Assembly: GCA_025352435.1 (NCBI GenBank)
Contig: JANXTN010000218.1
Location: 1 to 9,259, forward strand
DNA: 9,259 nt
Direction: 5' to 3'
Source: Ferruginibacter sp.
GTDB lineage: Bacteria; Bacteroidota; Bacteroidia; Chitinophagales; Chitinophagaceae
Below the pieces are notes generated by a model. It did not search any database. It was not told where the DNA came from and saw nothing but the letters and a program-made list of their open reading frames with translations. Shown one piece after another: positions 1 through 7,225 of the stretch (its first letter is position 1; each line of letters starts with the position of its first letter). The position numbers and the translations under genes were made by a program.

Positions 1-1173
1 CATGAACACTTTCGGTATTTCGTCTTCTGTTAATACATCTGATATAACTAAATGTTCCGGCAGTGGCGTAACCGGAACTGTATACTGCATCAACGTTTCA
101 ATGATCTCCAATAAAGGTTTTTCTTTCTCTGTAAAAAAAGTAATGGCAATACCTTTCTTATCTGCACGCCCGGTTCTACCAATTCTGTGAATATAATTTT
201 CAGGTACATCCGGTGTATCAAAATTTATAACATGCGTTACTTCAGAAATATCTATACCTCGGGCAACGATATCCGTTGCAATAATAAACCTATAATTACC
301 CTCCTGAAATTGCTTTACGGTATTGAAACGGTGATTTTGTTCTTTGTTTGAATGTATCACACCAACCTTTTCAGGGAACTTAGGTTCTAACTGTTCATAA
401 AGGTCATCAGCCAGTTTTTTTGTCGCTGCAAATACCAATACCTTGGTCATGCTTTCATCTTCTGTAAGCAATAAATGCAACAGGTTTACTTTGGTGTAAA
501 AGTTAGGAACTGCGTAAACTGTCTGTTCTATATTCTCCAGCGGAGTGCCCGTGGGTGCAGCTTCCACTCGTTCGGGGTCATTAAAATACGTATTCATCAG
601 CAACTCAACATCAGGTGTTATGGTTGCTGAAAACATCAGGTTTTGTCTCTTCGGCGGTAACAGATCAAGTATGTTTTTTAGCTGTGTTCTAAAACCAAGG
701 TTAAGCATTTCATCTACCTCATCTATGATCAACTTTTTTATTCCTTTTGTCTTTACAGCGCCATTCATGCAAAGATCATAGAGTCTGCCCGGCGTTGCTA
801 CCAGTACATCTACGCCTTTGTGCACTTCTGCGGCCTGTGTATTTATGTTCACACCACCATAAACGCCCACTACTTCTACACTCATATAAGTAGTTAAATC
901 TTTTACTGTTTGCACTACCTGCGCTACCAATTCTCTTGTAGGCACCACAATCAATATTTGTGGTGTTTTTTCTCTGCTGAATTTCCACTGCTTTAAGCAA
1001 GGGAGCAAATAGGCGAACGTTTTACCTGTACCAGTTTGTGCAATGCCGCATACATCTCTGCCACTCATTGCTACAGGAAAAACTTTTTGTTGTATGGTTG
1101 TTGGGTTGGTATAGCCAAGGTCAGTCAAGGCTGATTGTAAAGCATTATTTAAATTGAGGTCTTCAAAAGTCAT
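1..1173 (-). CDS. DEAD-box-family ATP-dependent RNA helicase, 3' end cut off by window edge
   Basis: Superfamily 2 RNA helicase that would unwind RNA duplexes with ATP in the cytoplasm. I read it as one unbroken frame of 391 codons from the ATG at 1171-1173 to base 1, with no stop, so the C-terminal tail lies outside the window. Motifs in order: Q-motif (F3, Gln28), Walker A AQTGTGKT (residues 45-52), PTREL (78-82), motif II DEVD (151-154), SAT (182-184), ARGID before motif VI, and HRIGRTGR (329-336, bases 166-189). Both RecA-like lobes are therefore present. The oddity is motif II, where Ala of DEAD is Val; the catalytic Asp and Glu are kept, so it should still hydrolyse ATP. RhlE-like is the nearest guess, but the diagnostic tail is missing, so I give no symbol. 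It lies 91 bp downstream of the deacetylase gene on the same strand and may have its own promoter. Confidence 0.95.
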   Translation of the reverse strand, partial: MTFEDLNLNNALQSALTDLGYTNPTTIQQKVFPVAMSGRDVCGIAQTGTGKTFAYLLPCLKQWKFSREKTPQILIVVPTRELVAQVVQTVKDLTTYMSVEVVGVYGGVNINTQAAEVHKGVDVLVATPGRLYDLCMNGAVKTKGIKKLIIDEVDEMLNLGFRTQLKNILDLLPPKRQNLMFSATITPDVELLMNTYFNDPERVEAAPTGTPLENIEQTVYAVPNFYTKVNLLHLLLTEDESMTKVLVFAATKKLADDLYEQLEPKFPEKVGVIHSNKEQNHRFNTVKQFQEGNYRFIIATDIVARGIDISEVTHVINFDTPDVPENYIHRIGRTGRADKKGIAITFFTEKEKPLLEIIETLMQYTVPVTPLPEHLVISDVLTEDEIPKVFM

Positions 1174-1189
1174 TTGTAAAGATTATCTG

Positions 1190-1197
1190 CGAAGATA
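1190..1197 (-). promoter_or_regulatory. Candidate Bacteroidota -7 box for the helicase gene
   Basis: On the minus strand this reads TATCTTCG, one mismatch from the Bacteroidota -7 consensus TAnnTTTG, and lies 16 nt before the helicase ATG. No TTG/TTTG -33 element is visible about 19 nt upstream, so this is a weak call from one half-site. Confidence 0.22.
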
Positions 1198-1264
1198 GTT
1201 TTTAAATATTGGGCAGTAAAAGCCGTCATTTGAAAGAGGATAATGGGACGTTGACGATGAAATA

Positions 1265-2188
1265 CTAGAATCCAAAAATCTCCTTCGCCACTCTAAAAGT
1301 ATTGCAATGTGCTTCTGTAATTATTTTTACATCTGCACTGTAGCCGCCGCCCATACTCACCACGCAGGGAATTTTGTTAATTTGTACTTGTGTAAATACA
1401 AATTCATCTCTTTGTTTACAGCCTTCAATGCTCACTTTCAGTTTCCCAAATTTATCTGTAGCTAAAATATCTACGCCGGATAAATACAATGCAATATCAG
1501 GTTGTACTTTTTCTACTGTTGACGGCAAGGCATCACTTAGTAATTTCAAATAAGTCTCATCTTCAGTGCCATCCAGCAATTCAATATCCATATCACTTTT
1601 TTCTTTGCGAAATGGATAGTTGTTTTTCCCGTGCATACTCAATGTAAAAACCCGCTTGTCATTTTCAAAAAGCTTTGCAGTTCCATTGCCCTGATGTACG
1701 TCCAGATCAATAATTAATATCTTTTTTGCAAGGTTATTTGCGAGTAAATAATTTGCCGCAGTAGCCTGGTCATTCAACATACAAAAGCCTTCGCCTCTGT
1801 CTGCAAATGCGTGGTGCGTGCCGCCGGCAATATTCATAGCTACACCATTTTGCATTGCATACTTGCAGCAATCTATCGTGCCCTGTGCAATCATTAATTC
1901 TCTTTGTGTAAGCGCCGGCGATTGTGGAAATCCAATTATCCGTTGCTCTCTGGCAGATAATTGTTGGTTGATTAATTTATCCAGATAAGCTTCATCGTGG
2001 GTTAGTAAAACTATTTCTCTTTTGCATGGTTCCGGTGCAAAAATGTTTTCTTCTGTAATGGTCCCTTCATACAATAATTGCCCCGGTATCAATTCATATT
2101 TAAGCATAGGAAAGCGATGGCCTTCGGGTAAAGGATGCGCATAGGTGGGATCGTAGGCAATTTTAAGAATGTGCGATTCTGCTGTCAT
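1265..2188 (-). CDS. Class IV (HDAC11-like) histone deacetylase-family zinc amidohydrolase
   Basis: Cytoplasmic zinc-dependent deacylase, 307 aa, a full-length arginase-fold domain with little extra sequence. Visible active-site parts: the catalytic His pair in GGTHHA (H125, H126), zinc ligands D163 and H165 in DLDVHQGNGT and D240 in SGVD, and the transition-state Tyr Y283 in GGGY. The stretches DRGEGFC (130-136), GTEDETYL (207-214) and VDILATDKFGKL followed by RDEFVF (239-265) resemble human HDAC11 more than AcuC or class I/II enzymes; this comparison is from memory. Substrate is unknown: acetyl-lysine proteins, acylpolyamines or long-chain acyl-lysine (the HDAC11 activity) are all possible. 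No signal peptide or membrane segment. The ATG at 2186-2188 is preceded by GGAAG at a usable distance, and the family's N-terminal KIAYDPTYAHPLPEGHRFP block starts just after it. It shares strand with the helicase but the 91-bp gap leaves co-transcription uncertain. Confidence 0.93.
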   Translation of the reverse strand: MTAESHILKIAYDPTYAHPLPEGHRFPMLKYELIPGQLLYEGTITEENIFAPEPCKREIVLLTHDEAYLDKLINQQLSAREQRIIGFPQSPALTQRELMIAQGTIDCCKYAMQNGVAMNIAGGTHHAFADRGEGFCMLNDQATAANYLLANNLAKKILIIDLDVHQGNGTAKLFENDKRVFTLSMHGKNNYPFRKEKSDMDIELLDGTEDETYLKLLSDALPSTVEKVQPDIALYLSGVDILATDKFGKLKVSIEGCKQRDEFVFTQVQINKIPCVVSMGGGYSADVKIITEAHCNTFRVAKEIFGF

Positions 2189-2396
2189 AGGTCTTCCAGA
2201 TAAAAACGAAAATTACTCCGTTACATCAAAAACATTTTATTATCTCCGATATACTTTTTTACTGTTTAATAATTTTTTAACTTGTTTATATTACCACATC
2301 TGTCGTTCTTTATTTTCATTTGCACAATTACGATGTAAATTCATTTCTTACCATCAATAAGACGAGTTAAACCGCAAGCAAATAGAAAAGGTCGTT

Positions 2397-2404
2397 TATC
2401 TTTT
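2397..2404 (+). promoter_or_regulatory. Candidate -7 box for the OmpA-like gene
   Basis: TATCTTTT is one mismatch from TAnnTTTG and lies 48 nt before the ATG at 2453. No -33 element is seen at the expected spacing. The rest of the 264-bp divergent region (2189-2452) is AT-rich, with no gene, hairpin or repeat that I can support; it should also hold the deacetylase promoter. Confidence 0.2.
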
Positions 2405-2452
2405 ATCGGTACAATTATTGCGAATGCGCAGCAGCCATAGTTAACAGCTTTC

Positions 2453-3370
2453 ATGAAAAACATACTTTTTTTATTATTGTCATTTTGTTTTTTATCTAAA
2501 CTTGCTGCGCAAGCTGTTCCTGTAAGAATTGGTAAAGGAGCTTCTCAGTTGGCTATATCACAGAGACCGCCAACTGATTCTGGACTAATTATTATTCCTT
2601 TCGAATATCGGCAATCGGCGTTGTACTATCCGCAAACTTTTAAAGTTATTGACAGTGTTATTAATCTTCTTTACAAAGACAAAAAAATTACATTGTCCGT
2701 TTTTGGCTATTCACATTTTGAAGAAGGCAATGACAGTATCAACAAATATTTGGCACTGGACAGAGCTTTATTTGTGAGAGATTATATTCTTGGCCGTGGC
2801 GTAAATGAAGATCGTTTGTTACTGATAAAAGGCATGGGCGCTAAAAAGTCAGGCAACAGTGATGTTGACAAAAATGGCCACTCACAAATTTGCCGTGCAG
2901 AGCTTATTGTAAATTATCCGCCACCACCACCGCCCATTATTTATGACAGAGATGAAGACGGTATTGCAGATACAACTGATGCCTGCCCTGATGAATTTGG
3001 CTACGCAGAAAACAAAGGCTGTCCCGATAGAGATGCTTTTATTATTCCTTTTGAAAACAATGGTGCATGGTTAATTCCTAAATCTTATTCCGCCTTAAAC
3101 AATGTTGTAAAAATTTTACAGGAAAATCCATTATACAAATTAAGGATTGAAGGACATGCTTATAAAACGGAAGGAATAAACAGCTTGTGTAAAAGACTTG
3201 CTGAAGACCGGGCATTTATGGTAAAACAATATTTTTTATCACGCAATATTGTTCCCTTAAGAATTGTTTCTGTGGAAAGTTTCAGCAACAGACGACCGAT
3301 CAATACAGGCAAAAATCCAGAGCAGATTTTACAAAATACAAGGGCGCAGGTATTTTTGATCAAACAATAA
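2453..3370 (+). CDS. Secreted protein with two tandem OmpA-like domains and a TSP3-type calcium loop
   Basis: Likely periplasmic or outer-membrane-associated, 305 aa. Residues 1-21 are a signal peptide (hydrophobic core, cleavage near AQA). OmpA-like domain 1 spans about 45-154 and domain 2 about 195-305, joined by a six-Pro run (156-161) and an Asp-rich loop DRDEDGIADTTDACPD (165-180) typical of thrombospondin type-3 repeats in Bacteroidota OmpA proteins. Both domains open with IIPFE exactly 150 residues apart, and the DNA encoding these starts matches at 16 of 17 bases (2589-2605 and 3039-3055), so the domains look duplicated. The OmpA family normally binds diaminopimelate with Asp in GHTD and Arg in LSxxRA. 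Here the Asp is His88 in domain 1 and Tyr237 in domain 2, while Arg104 and Arg253 remain. No N-terminal beta-barrel is present. Peptidoglycan binding may be weakened or altered. It is the only plus-strand gene here and converges on the next one. Confidence 0.9.
   Translation: MKNILFLLLSFCFLSKLAAQAVPVRIGKGASQLAISQRPPTDSGLIIIPFEYRQSALYYPQTFKVIDSVINLLYKDKKITLSVFGYSHFEEGNDSINKYLALDRALFVRDYILGRGVNEDRLLLIKGMGAKKSGNSDVDKNGHSQICRAELIVNYPPPPPPIIYDRDEDGIADTTDACPDEFGYAENKGCPDRDAFIIPFENNGAWLIPKSYSALNNVVKILQENPLYKLRIEGHAYKTEGINSLCKRLAEDRAFMVKQYFLSRNIVPLRIVSVESFSNRRPINTGKNPEQILQNTRAQVFLIKQ
2589..3055 (+). repeat. Internal duplication marker: 17-nt near-identical starts of two OmpA-like domains
   Basis: Bases 2589-2605 and 3039-3055 match at 16 of 17 positions and sit 450 bp apart in frame. 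They encode the opening beta-strand IIPFE of each OmpA-like domain. Similarity fades to protein level beyond this, so the repeat marks the start of each diverged domain; it is not a recent DNA duplication. Confidence 0.6.
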
Positions 3371-3381
3371 ATCGAAAGCCA

Positions 3382-4038
3382 TTACCCCGGCATTCTTGTT
3401 ATGTACTTTTCTATTTGCTTTATCTGATCAACAATTTGTGGCGTAGTAGGTTTAAAACTTTTAGCCTTTCTAAAATATTCTTTTGCTGAGCGGTATTCTC
3501 TTTTGTTCATCATAATGGAACACAACTGCAAATAAGCTGCAGCGTTGTTCTCGCTGTCCGGTAAGCCTGCACGAATGGCTGCACGTATGTAAGCCTCTCC
3601 TTCTTTTACTTTTCCTTTTTGTATGCACAGCATGCCGAGTTGTAATTTGTTTGGACCTTCTGCCTGTTTGGTTAATGCGCCGCCACCTAAGTCCAGACTC
3701 TTCTTCATGTGCTTTTCAGCAGTATCAAAATCCTGTGATACCATGGCAAGGTTTCCTTTAATGGTATAATAAACAGAACGCATTGGCTTAATAAGCAATT
3801 GAGGAAATATAATTGAGTCAACCACTTTGTTTGCCGCTTCCATATCACCGGCTTCCATATGCGATTGTATCAACCTCATTGGCCCAAAAAGAAAATGACC
3901 AAGTATTAAAATTGCAGCAAGTAAATAAAGGATGAAGGATGGCCAGAAGCTTGTTTCATAATTTACAAATATTGCCAAAGCCAGCAATACTATCCCAAGC
4001 CAAAGGCGGTATTTAATAAGGGTATTCATCCATTTCAT
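3382..4038 (-). CDS. Inner-membrane-anchored tetratricopeptide repeat protein
   Basis: 218 aa, function unknown. Two hydrophobic segments near the N-terminus (about 11-26 and 32-51) form a membrane hairpin or anchor. They are followed by three TPR-like helix pairs: about 88-121 (YTIKGNLAMVSQDFDTAEKHMKKS), 132-160 (LQLGMLCIQKGKVKEGEAYI) and 167-199 (AAYLQLCSIMMNKREYRSAKEYFRKA). The TPR part probably faces the cytoplasm and would scaffold partner proteins; orientation is inferred from Lys/Arg around the anchors and is uncertain. The start is the ATG at 4036-4038; a second Met (M4) three codons in cannot be excluded. Its stop is 11 bp from the stop of the convergent OmpA-like gene. It lies 106 bp downstream of the HupE/UreJ gene on the same strand, and I see no link to that cluster beyond position. 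Confidence 0.85.
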   Translation of the reverse strand: MKWMNTLIKYRLWLGIVLLALAIFVNYETSFWPSFILYLLAAILILGHFLFGPMRLIQSHMEAGDMEAANKVVDSIIFPQLLIKPMRSVYYTIKGNLAMVSQDFDTAEKHMKKSLDLGGGALTKQAEGPNKLQLGMLCIQKGKVKEGEAYIRAAIRAGLPDSENNAAAYLQLCSIMMNKREYRSAKEYFRKAKSFKPTTPQIVDQIKQIEKYITRMPG

Positions 4039-4056
4039 AGTTGCAAAATTTGGGCG

Positions 4057-4064
4057 TAAAGATA
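4057..4064 (-). promoter_or_regulatory. Candidate -7 box for the membrane TPR gene
   Basis: On the minus strand this reads TATCTTTA, one mismatch from TAnnTTTG, and lies 18 nt before the ATG at 4036-4038. It shares the TATCTTnnCG pattern with the candidate box upstream of the helicase. No -33 element is visible. Confidence 0.25.
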
Positions 4065-4073
4065 GGGTGAAAT

Positions 4074-4092
4074 GGGAATTGGGAATTGGAAT
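4074..4092. repeat. Short tandem repeat GGGAATT
   Basis: Two exact copies of the 7-mer GGGAATT (4074-4080 and 4081-4087) followed by a partial GGAAT copy. It lies in the 106-bp spacer between the HupE/UreJ gene and the membrane TPR gene, just upstream of the candidate -7 box. It is probably a slippage product, although a length change would alter promoter spacing. Confidence 0.6.
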
Positions 4093-4144
4093 CTTAAGCT
4101 TTAGATGCCAGCACTTTTATACATATAACCCTCAGTCCAGATCA

Positions 4145-4822
4145 TCAAACAAAAAATATTCTTTCAATTGTCCAATACAAAGCAATTGCTGCGATCAGTA
4201 TAGATAAAGGAACTACAATTCTTTTTCTGTAATACGGTTTGTCGCCAAAGGGTTTAGCCAGTAAAAAATAGGCTGCTAAAATAACCGTAATCTGCCCAAG
4301 CTCTACACCAAGGTTAAACATAATGAGCGATGTAAAATAACCATTTTGCGGCAAGCCTAATGTTGTGAGTGCACTTGCAAAACCCATTCCGTGTATCAAT
4401 CCAAAAAGAAACACAATACCGATTCGGCTCGCTTTTAATTTGGTGGAAAAAATATTCTCCAGCGCAACATACATAATGGACAATGCAATAACCGGTTCTA
4501 CAATACTTGTTGGTGGTTTTATAACCTTATACATAGCCAACCCAAGCGTGATAGTATGCGCAACTGTAAAGGCTGTAGCCTGCCATAAAATAGGTTTCAG
4601 TTTTGGGTTCAATAAAAATAAACTGATAACAAATAAAATATGGTCAATACCTAAGGGCAGTATATGTGTGAAGCCCAGTTGCAGATAAATAAATGCTACA
4701 TCTGTTTTACTCAGTTTTGATAGGCCTTCTACATCATGCGCCATCAAAGACTGGCTTGCAAGAAAAAATAAGATCATGCAACCGATGATGCGGCAATTGA
4801 ATTGAAACTGGTTACTTTTCAT
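4145..4822 (-). CDS. HupE/UreJ-family membrane protein, putative metal permease
   Basis: 225 aa polytopic inner-membrane protein of the HupE/UreJ_2 type. Members are proposed nickel or cobalt transporters, but the metal here cannot be read from sequence. A signal peptide (about 1-28, ending LMA) would leave a mature N-terminus starting with His29-Asp30. Family motifs with likely metal ligands are FTHILPLGIDHILF (H53, D60, H61), FTVAHTITL (H89), VEPVIALSI (E109), LFGLIHGMGFA (H144) and NLGVELGQ (E174). About six membrane spans follow the signal peptide, and length is normal for the family. The gene follows the TonB-dependent receptor gene by 86 bp on the same strand, which supports a shared transport job: receptor at the outer membrane, this protein at the inner membrane. 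A stem-loop in that gap may lower its expression relative to the receptor. Confidence 0.88.
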   Translation of the reverse strand: MKSNQFQFNCRIIGCMILFFLASQSLMAHDVEGLSKLSKTDVAFIYLQLGFTHILPLGIDHILFVISLFLLNPKLKPILWQATAFTVAHTITLGLAMYKVIKPPTSIVEPVIALSIMYVALENIFSTKLKASRIGIVFLFGLIHGMGFASALTTLGLPQNGYFTSLIMFNLGVELGQITVILAAYFLLAKPFGDKPYYRKRIVVPLSILIAAIALYWTIERIFFV

Positions 4823-4862
4823 TGTTGTTTTTTATGCTAAAACATTTTGTTATCAGGAAGAA

Positions 4863-4895
4863 TAACCTTGAAGAAGCTGTAAGCCGTCAAGGTTA
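4863..4895 (-). terminator. Stem-loop between receptor and HupE/UreJ genes, possible attenuator or processing site
   Basis: A perfect 9-bp inverted repeat, TAACCTTGA (4863-4871) against TCAAGGTTA (4887-4895), has a 15-nt loop. It starts 14 bp after the receptor stop on the minus strand and is followed by a moderately U-rich stretch (TTCTTCC) without a clean poly-U tail. It could partly terminate transcription, stabilise the receptor mRNA 3' end, or be a processing site. A strong terminator is less likely. Confidence 0.5.
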
Positions 4896-4908
4896 ATTAT
4901 ACGATTAC

Positions 4909-7143
4909 TTAGAAAAACAGAGACAGTTTTAGTTTTGCAAAAATAGGCGTCCCGGGTGTAAAATTTAATTCAGTTACAGCTGCAGTCTCATTTTTCAAAC
5001 GACTCTCCGTTGCAAACTGCGCTTCATTCCAATCTACATTAAACATATTTTCAACCGACAAGCCAATTTCATATTTTGGTTTCGTATAGTTAATAGAACC
5101 ATCCATTAAAAAGTATCCTTTTGCAATAATAGTATTGTCTTCATTTGCAGGTCGGCTTTTTATGTAACGGTAAGTAAGGCTTCCATTAAAACCGTTTTGT
5201 TTTTTATAAAATAAGCCGCCCGTTGTGGTTGCAATTGGTGCAAGTGGGATATAATCTGCGCCTTTTTCTGCATCTCTGGCTCGTGGCTTGGTAAAATTTA
5301 CATTGGCATTTGCAAACAAATATTTCGAGAATTGATAACGTGCAATAAAATCAATCCCTTCTCTTTTTGAACGACCATTAGGTTGGACATTTCCATCGTC
5401 TCCTACGTAAACAAACTCCTGGTTCAGATATAAATTCCACGCAGCTACATTCAAAAACAAATTCTTGGTTGGCTTTAAAATAATTCCCAAATCTGTTCCA
5501 TAAGCTGCAGGCAAAATATCTACACCATCATTTGCAGTTACGCCTCTGCTATCATTGCTGTGAAAACCCTTACCTGCTTTCACATACAACTGCACATTTT
5601 TATCTACATTAAACTGGACATTTAATTTAGGACTTACAATAGATTTGTTTTGTGAAGGCGAAGCATTTCCTGCAAGTCTGTCAAAATATTTGAAATTAAA
5701 ATAATCAAATCTTACTCCTGCATTTATAACAAATTTACCAATGCTTGCCTGTTGGTCAGTGTATGCAAAAGCATTGGTTTCAGTAATGTCTCCAAGCCTT
5801 ACATATTCTAAAAATTGTCTTTTTACAACATGCGCTAATTTACTTCCGTTGGTTGCATCTCTTCTTACACCAATACCATCTGTACTCGAAAGAGTAAGGT
5901 TACCAAAGAAGCGTTTCTCTTTCAGTTTAGAAGTAAAGCCCAAAATATTTCTTGCTTCCGCCTGGTTTATCTCATCTCCGTTAATTGGGTCATTTAAAAA
6001 GAAAGTGAAGTCTGAAAAAAGGCTAAACTTATACCTGTTGTAAAAAATTTGATTCTCCCATGTGCTGCCATTTCTCAATTGTGTTTGTAACACAAGGTTG
6101 GCATTGTATCTTTCTGTATTGCCACCTTCACTTGGGTCTATGCTTCCAAAACGCCCAATGGTGCCATCTTCTACAGCTCTTGTGGGTACTTGTCCGCTTG
6201 CATTCCATTTACTTTTAAATGCTGATGCAGAAAAGGAGAGATTATTTTTATTGTTTAATGCAACATTGTATTTACCAAAGATGTTGAACCTTTTAAATTT
6301 TTGTTTGTTTTCTGTAGGCCCATCACCATAATAAAATTCACTGGCAACATAAGCACTCTGTTTTGTTTTATTATGTTGTAATAAATCGAGCATCACCAAA
6401 CCACGTGCAGTATTATATCTACCACCTTCCAGTTTAATGATGCTTTTCGGAATACTTTTAAAAGTAGAAAATGCTACATACCCGGCTGTATTTAAATTGC
6501 CATGCTCTGTATAATATGGGCCGGCACCAAAGTCAATGTTGTTGATAGTTTCAGGAATTATAAAATGCGCATCTGCATAGCCTTGCCCGTGTGCGTGGCT
6601 CACCATATTTACGGGCATACCATCAACGCTTACCTGCACATCGGTACCATGGTCGCAGTCAAATCCCCTTAAGAAGATCTGCTCTGCTTTGCCACCACCT
6701 GCATGTTGGGCAATGAACAGTCCCGGTACCAACCTCAATAAATCCTGCGTAGTTTTTACAGGGTTTAATGCAAGGTCAACCTTAGCAATCGTACTGAATT
6801 TTGTGAGCCCTGTAGATTGCAATTGTATGTCATCCAGCCTGATTGCGTCAGGCTGCAATTCAATCTGCGTGGTAGCTGCACCAGCTGAAATGTTGATGGT
6901 TTTAAAACCAATATGTGAAATTGAAATACTGCTATTAGAGGAATTTGTTTTTAATATAAAATTGCCATTATCATCTGACAATGCTTTTTCGTTTTTATCT
7001 GCAGCTATAGATGCTGCGCTTAAGGGTTGCTTGCTGATGGCGTCTATTACCGTCCCGGTAATAATTTTTTGTGCAGTTGATGTATTGTTGAACAGTGCTA
7101 CGTTTGCTAGTATAAAAAATATACTTACATAAATCTTTTTCAT
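4909..7143 (-). CDS. TonB-dependent outer-membrane receptor with His-rich plug, putative metal uptake
   Basis: 744 aa outer-membrane active transporter powered by TonB-ExbBD. Signal peptide about 1-24 (STAQ end). A carboxypeptidase-regulatory-like domain covers about 27-98 (ITGTVIDAISKQPLSAASI, then GNFIL), as is usual in Bacteroidota receptors. The plug covers about 125-228, with LLRLVPGLF, the IFLRGFDCDHGTD block, VDGMPVN and a glycine-rich end. The rest is a beta-barrel ending LSLFF with the C-terminal Phe needed for BAM insertion. The plug is rich in His: H147, H165 (DHGTD), H183 and H185 (SHAHGQGY), H193 and H214, plus Cys163. I recall DHGTD/HGQGYAD plugs as a distinct receptor subgroup, and such clustering suits metal or metal-complex binding. 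No SusD partner is present, which argues against glycan uptake. The HupE/UreJ neighbour downstream supports a metal substrate; nickel, cobalt, zinc or copper are all open. Confidence 0.92.
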   Translation of the reverse strand: MKKIYVSIFFILANVALFNNTSTAQKIITGTVIDAISKQPLSAASIAADKNEKALSDDNGNFILKTNSSNSSISISHIGFKTINISAGAATTQIELQPDAIRLDDIQLQSTGLTKFSTIAKVDLALNPVKTTQDLLRLVPGLFIAQHAGGGKAEQIFLRGFDCDHGTDVQVSVDGMPVNMVSHAHGQGYADAHFIIPETINNIDFGAGPYYTEHGNLNTAGYVAFSTFKSIPKSIIKLEGGRYNTARGLVMLDLLQHNKTKQSAYVASEFYYGDGPTENKQKFKRFNIFGKYNVALNNKNNLSFSASAFKSKWNASGQVPTRAVEDGTIGRFGSIDPSEGGNTERYNANLVLQTQLRNGSTWENQIFYNRYKFSLFSDFTFFLNDPINGDEINQAEARNILGFTSKLKEKRFFGNLTLSSTDGIGVRRDATNGSKLAHVVKRQFLEYVRLGDITETNAFAYTDQQASIGKFVINAGVRFDYFNFKYFDRLAGNASPSQNKSIVSPKLNVQFNVDKNVQLYVKAGKGFHSNDSRGVTANDGVDILPAAYGTDLGIILKPTKNLFLNVAAWNLYLNQEFVYVGDDGNVQPNGRSKREGIDFIARYQFSKYLFANANVNFTKPRARDAEKGADYIPLAPIATTTGGLFYKKQNGFNGSLTYRYIKSRPANEDNTIIAKGYFLMDGSINYTKPKYEIGLSVENMFNVDWNEAQFATESRLKNETAAVTELNFTPGTPIFAKLKLSLFF

Positions 7144-7225
7144 AAAAATGTATTTAAACAGATAATAAATATTGGCGCACTCCTTTAAGTTATAAAAGAG
7201 AAGCCCTTAATAGTAATATGTCTGC

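Noticed and set aside
776..1000. Minus-strand frame of 74 codons inside the helicase region
   Set aside because: It is out of frame with the helicase reading, which carries all helicase motifs without a break.
1..1173. Possible broken helicase, since no complete frame is present
   Set aside because: Reading the minus strand codon by codon from 1173 to 1 gives no internal stop or frame change; the gene is cut only by the window edge.
2169..2360. Plus-strand frame of 63 codons in the divergent intergenic region
   Set aside because: It begins inside the deacetylase gene on the other strand and the product is Phe/Tyr/Cys-rich with no domain; it is most likely chance in AT-rich DNA.
3364..3400. 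Bidirectional terminator between the convergent OmpA-like and TPR genes
   Set aside because: The 11-bp gap and its flanks contain no inverted repeat with a U-rich tail that I can find.
4091..4106. Imperfect 16-bp palindrome ATCTTAAGCTTTAGAT, possible operator
   Set aside because: It has one mismatch pair, is AT-rich, has no second copy in the window and no regulator gene nearby, so chance is a fair explanation.
4365..4688. Open plus-strand frame of 107 codons
   Set aside because: It lies wholly antisense to the HupE/UreJ gene, whose frame encodes clear family motifs; the plus-strand product has no recognisable domain or leader.
5741..7132. Several open plus-strand frames of 89-147 codons
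   Set aside because: All are antisense to the intact TonB receptor gene; their Leu/Ser/Cys-rich products look like complements of beta-barrel coding sequence.
7144..7225. Cobalamin riboswitch or other structured leader upstream of the receptor
   Set aside because: The 82-bp gap is too short for a cobalamin riboswitch, no B12-box-like sequence is seen, and the only inverted repeats are 5 bp or less.
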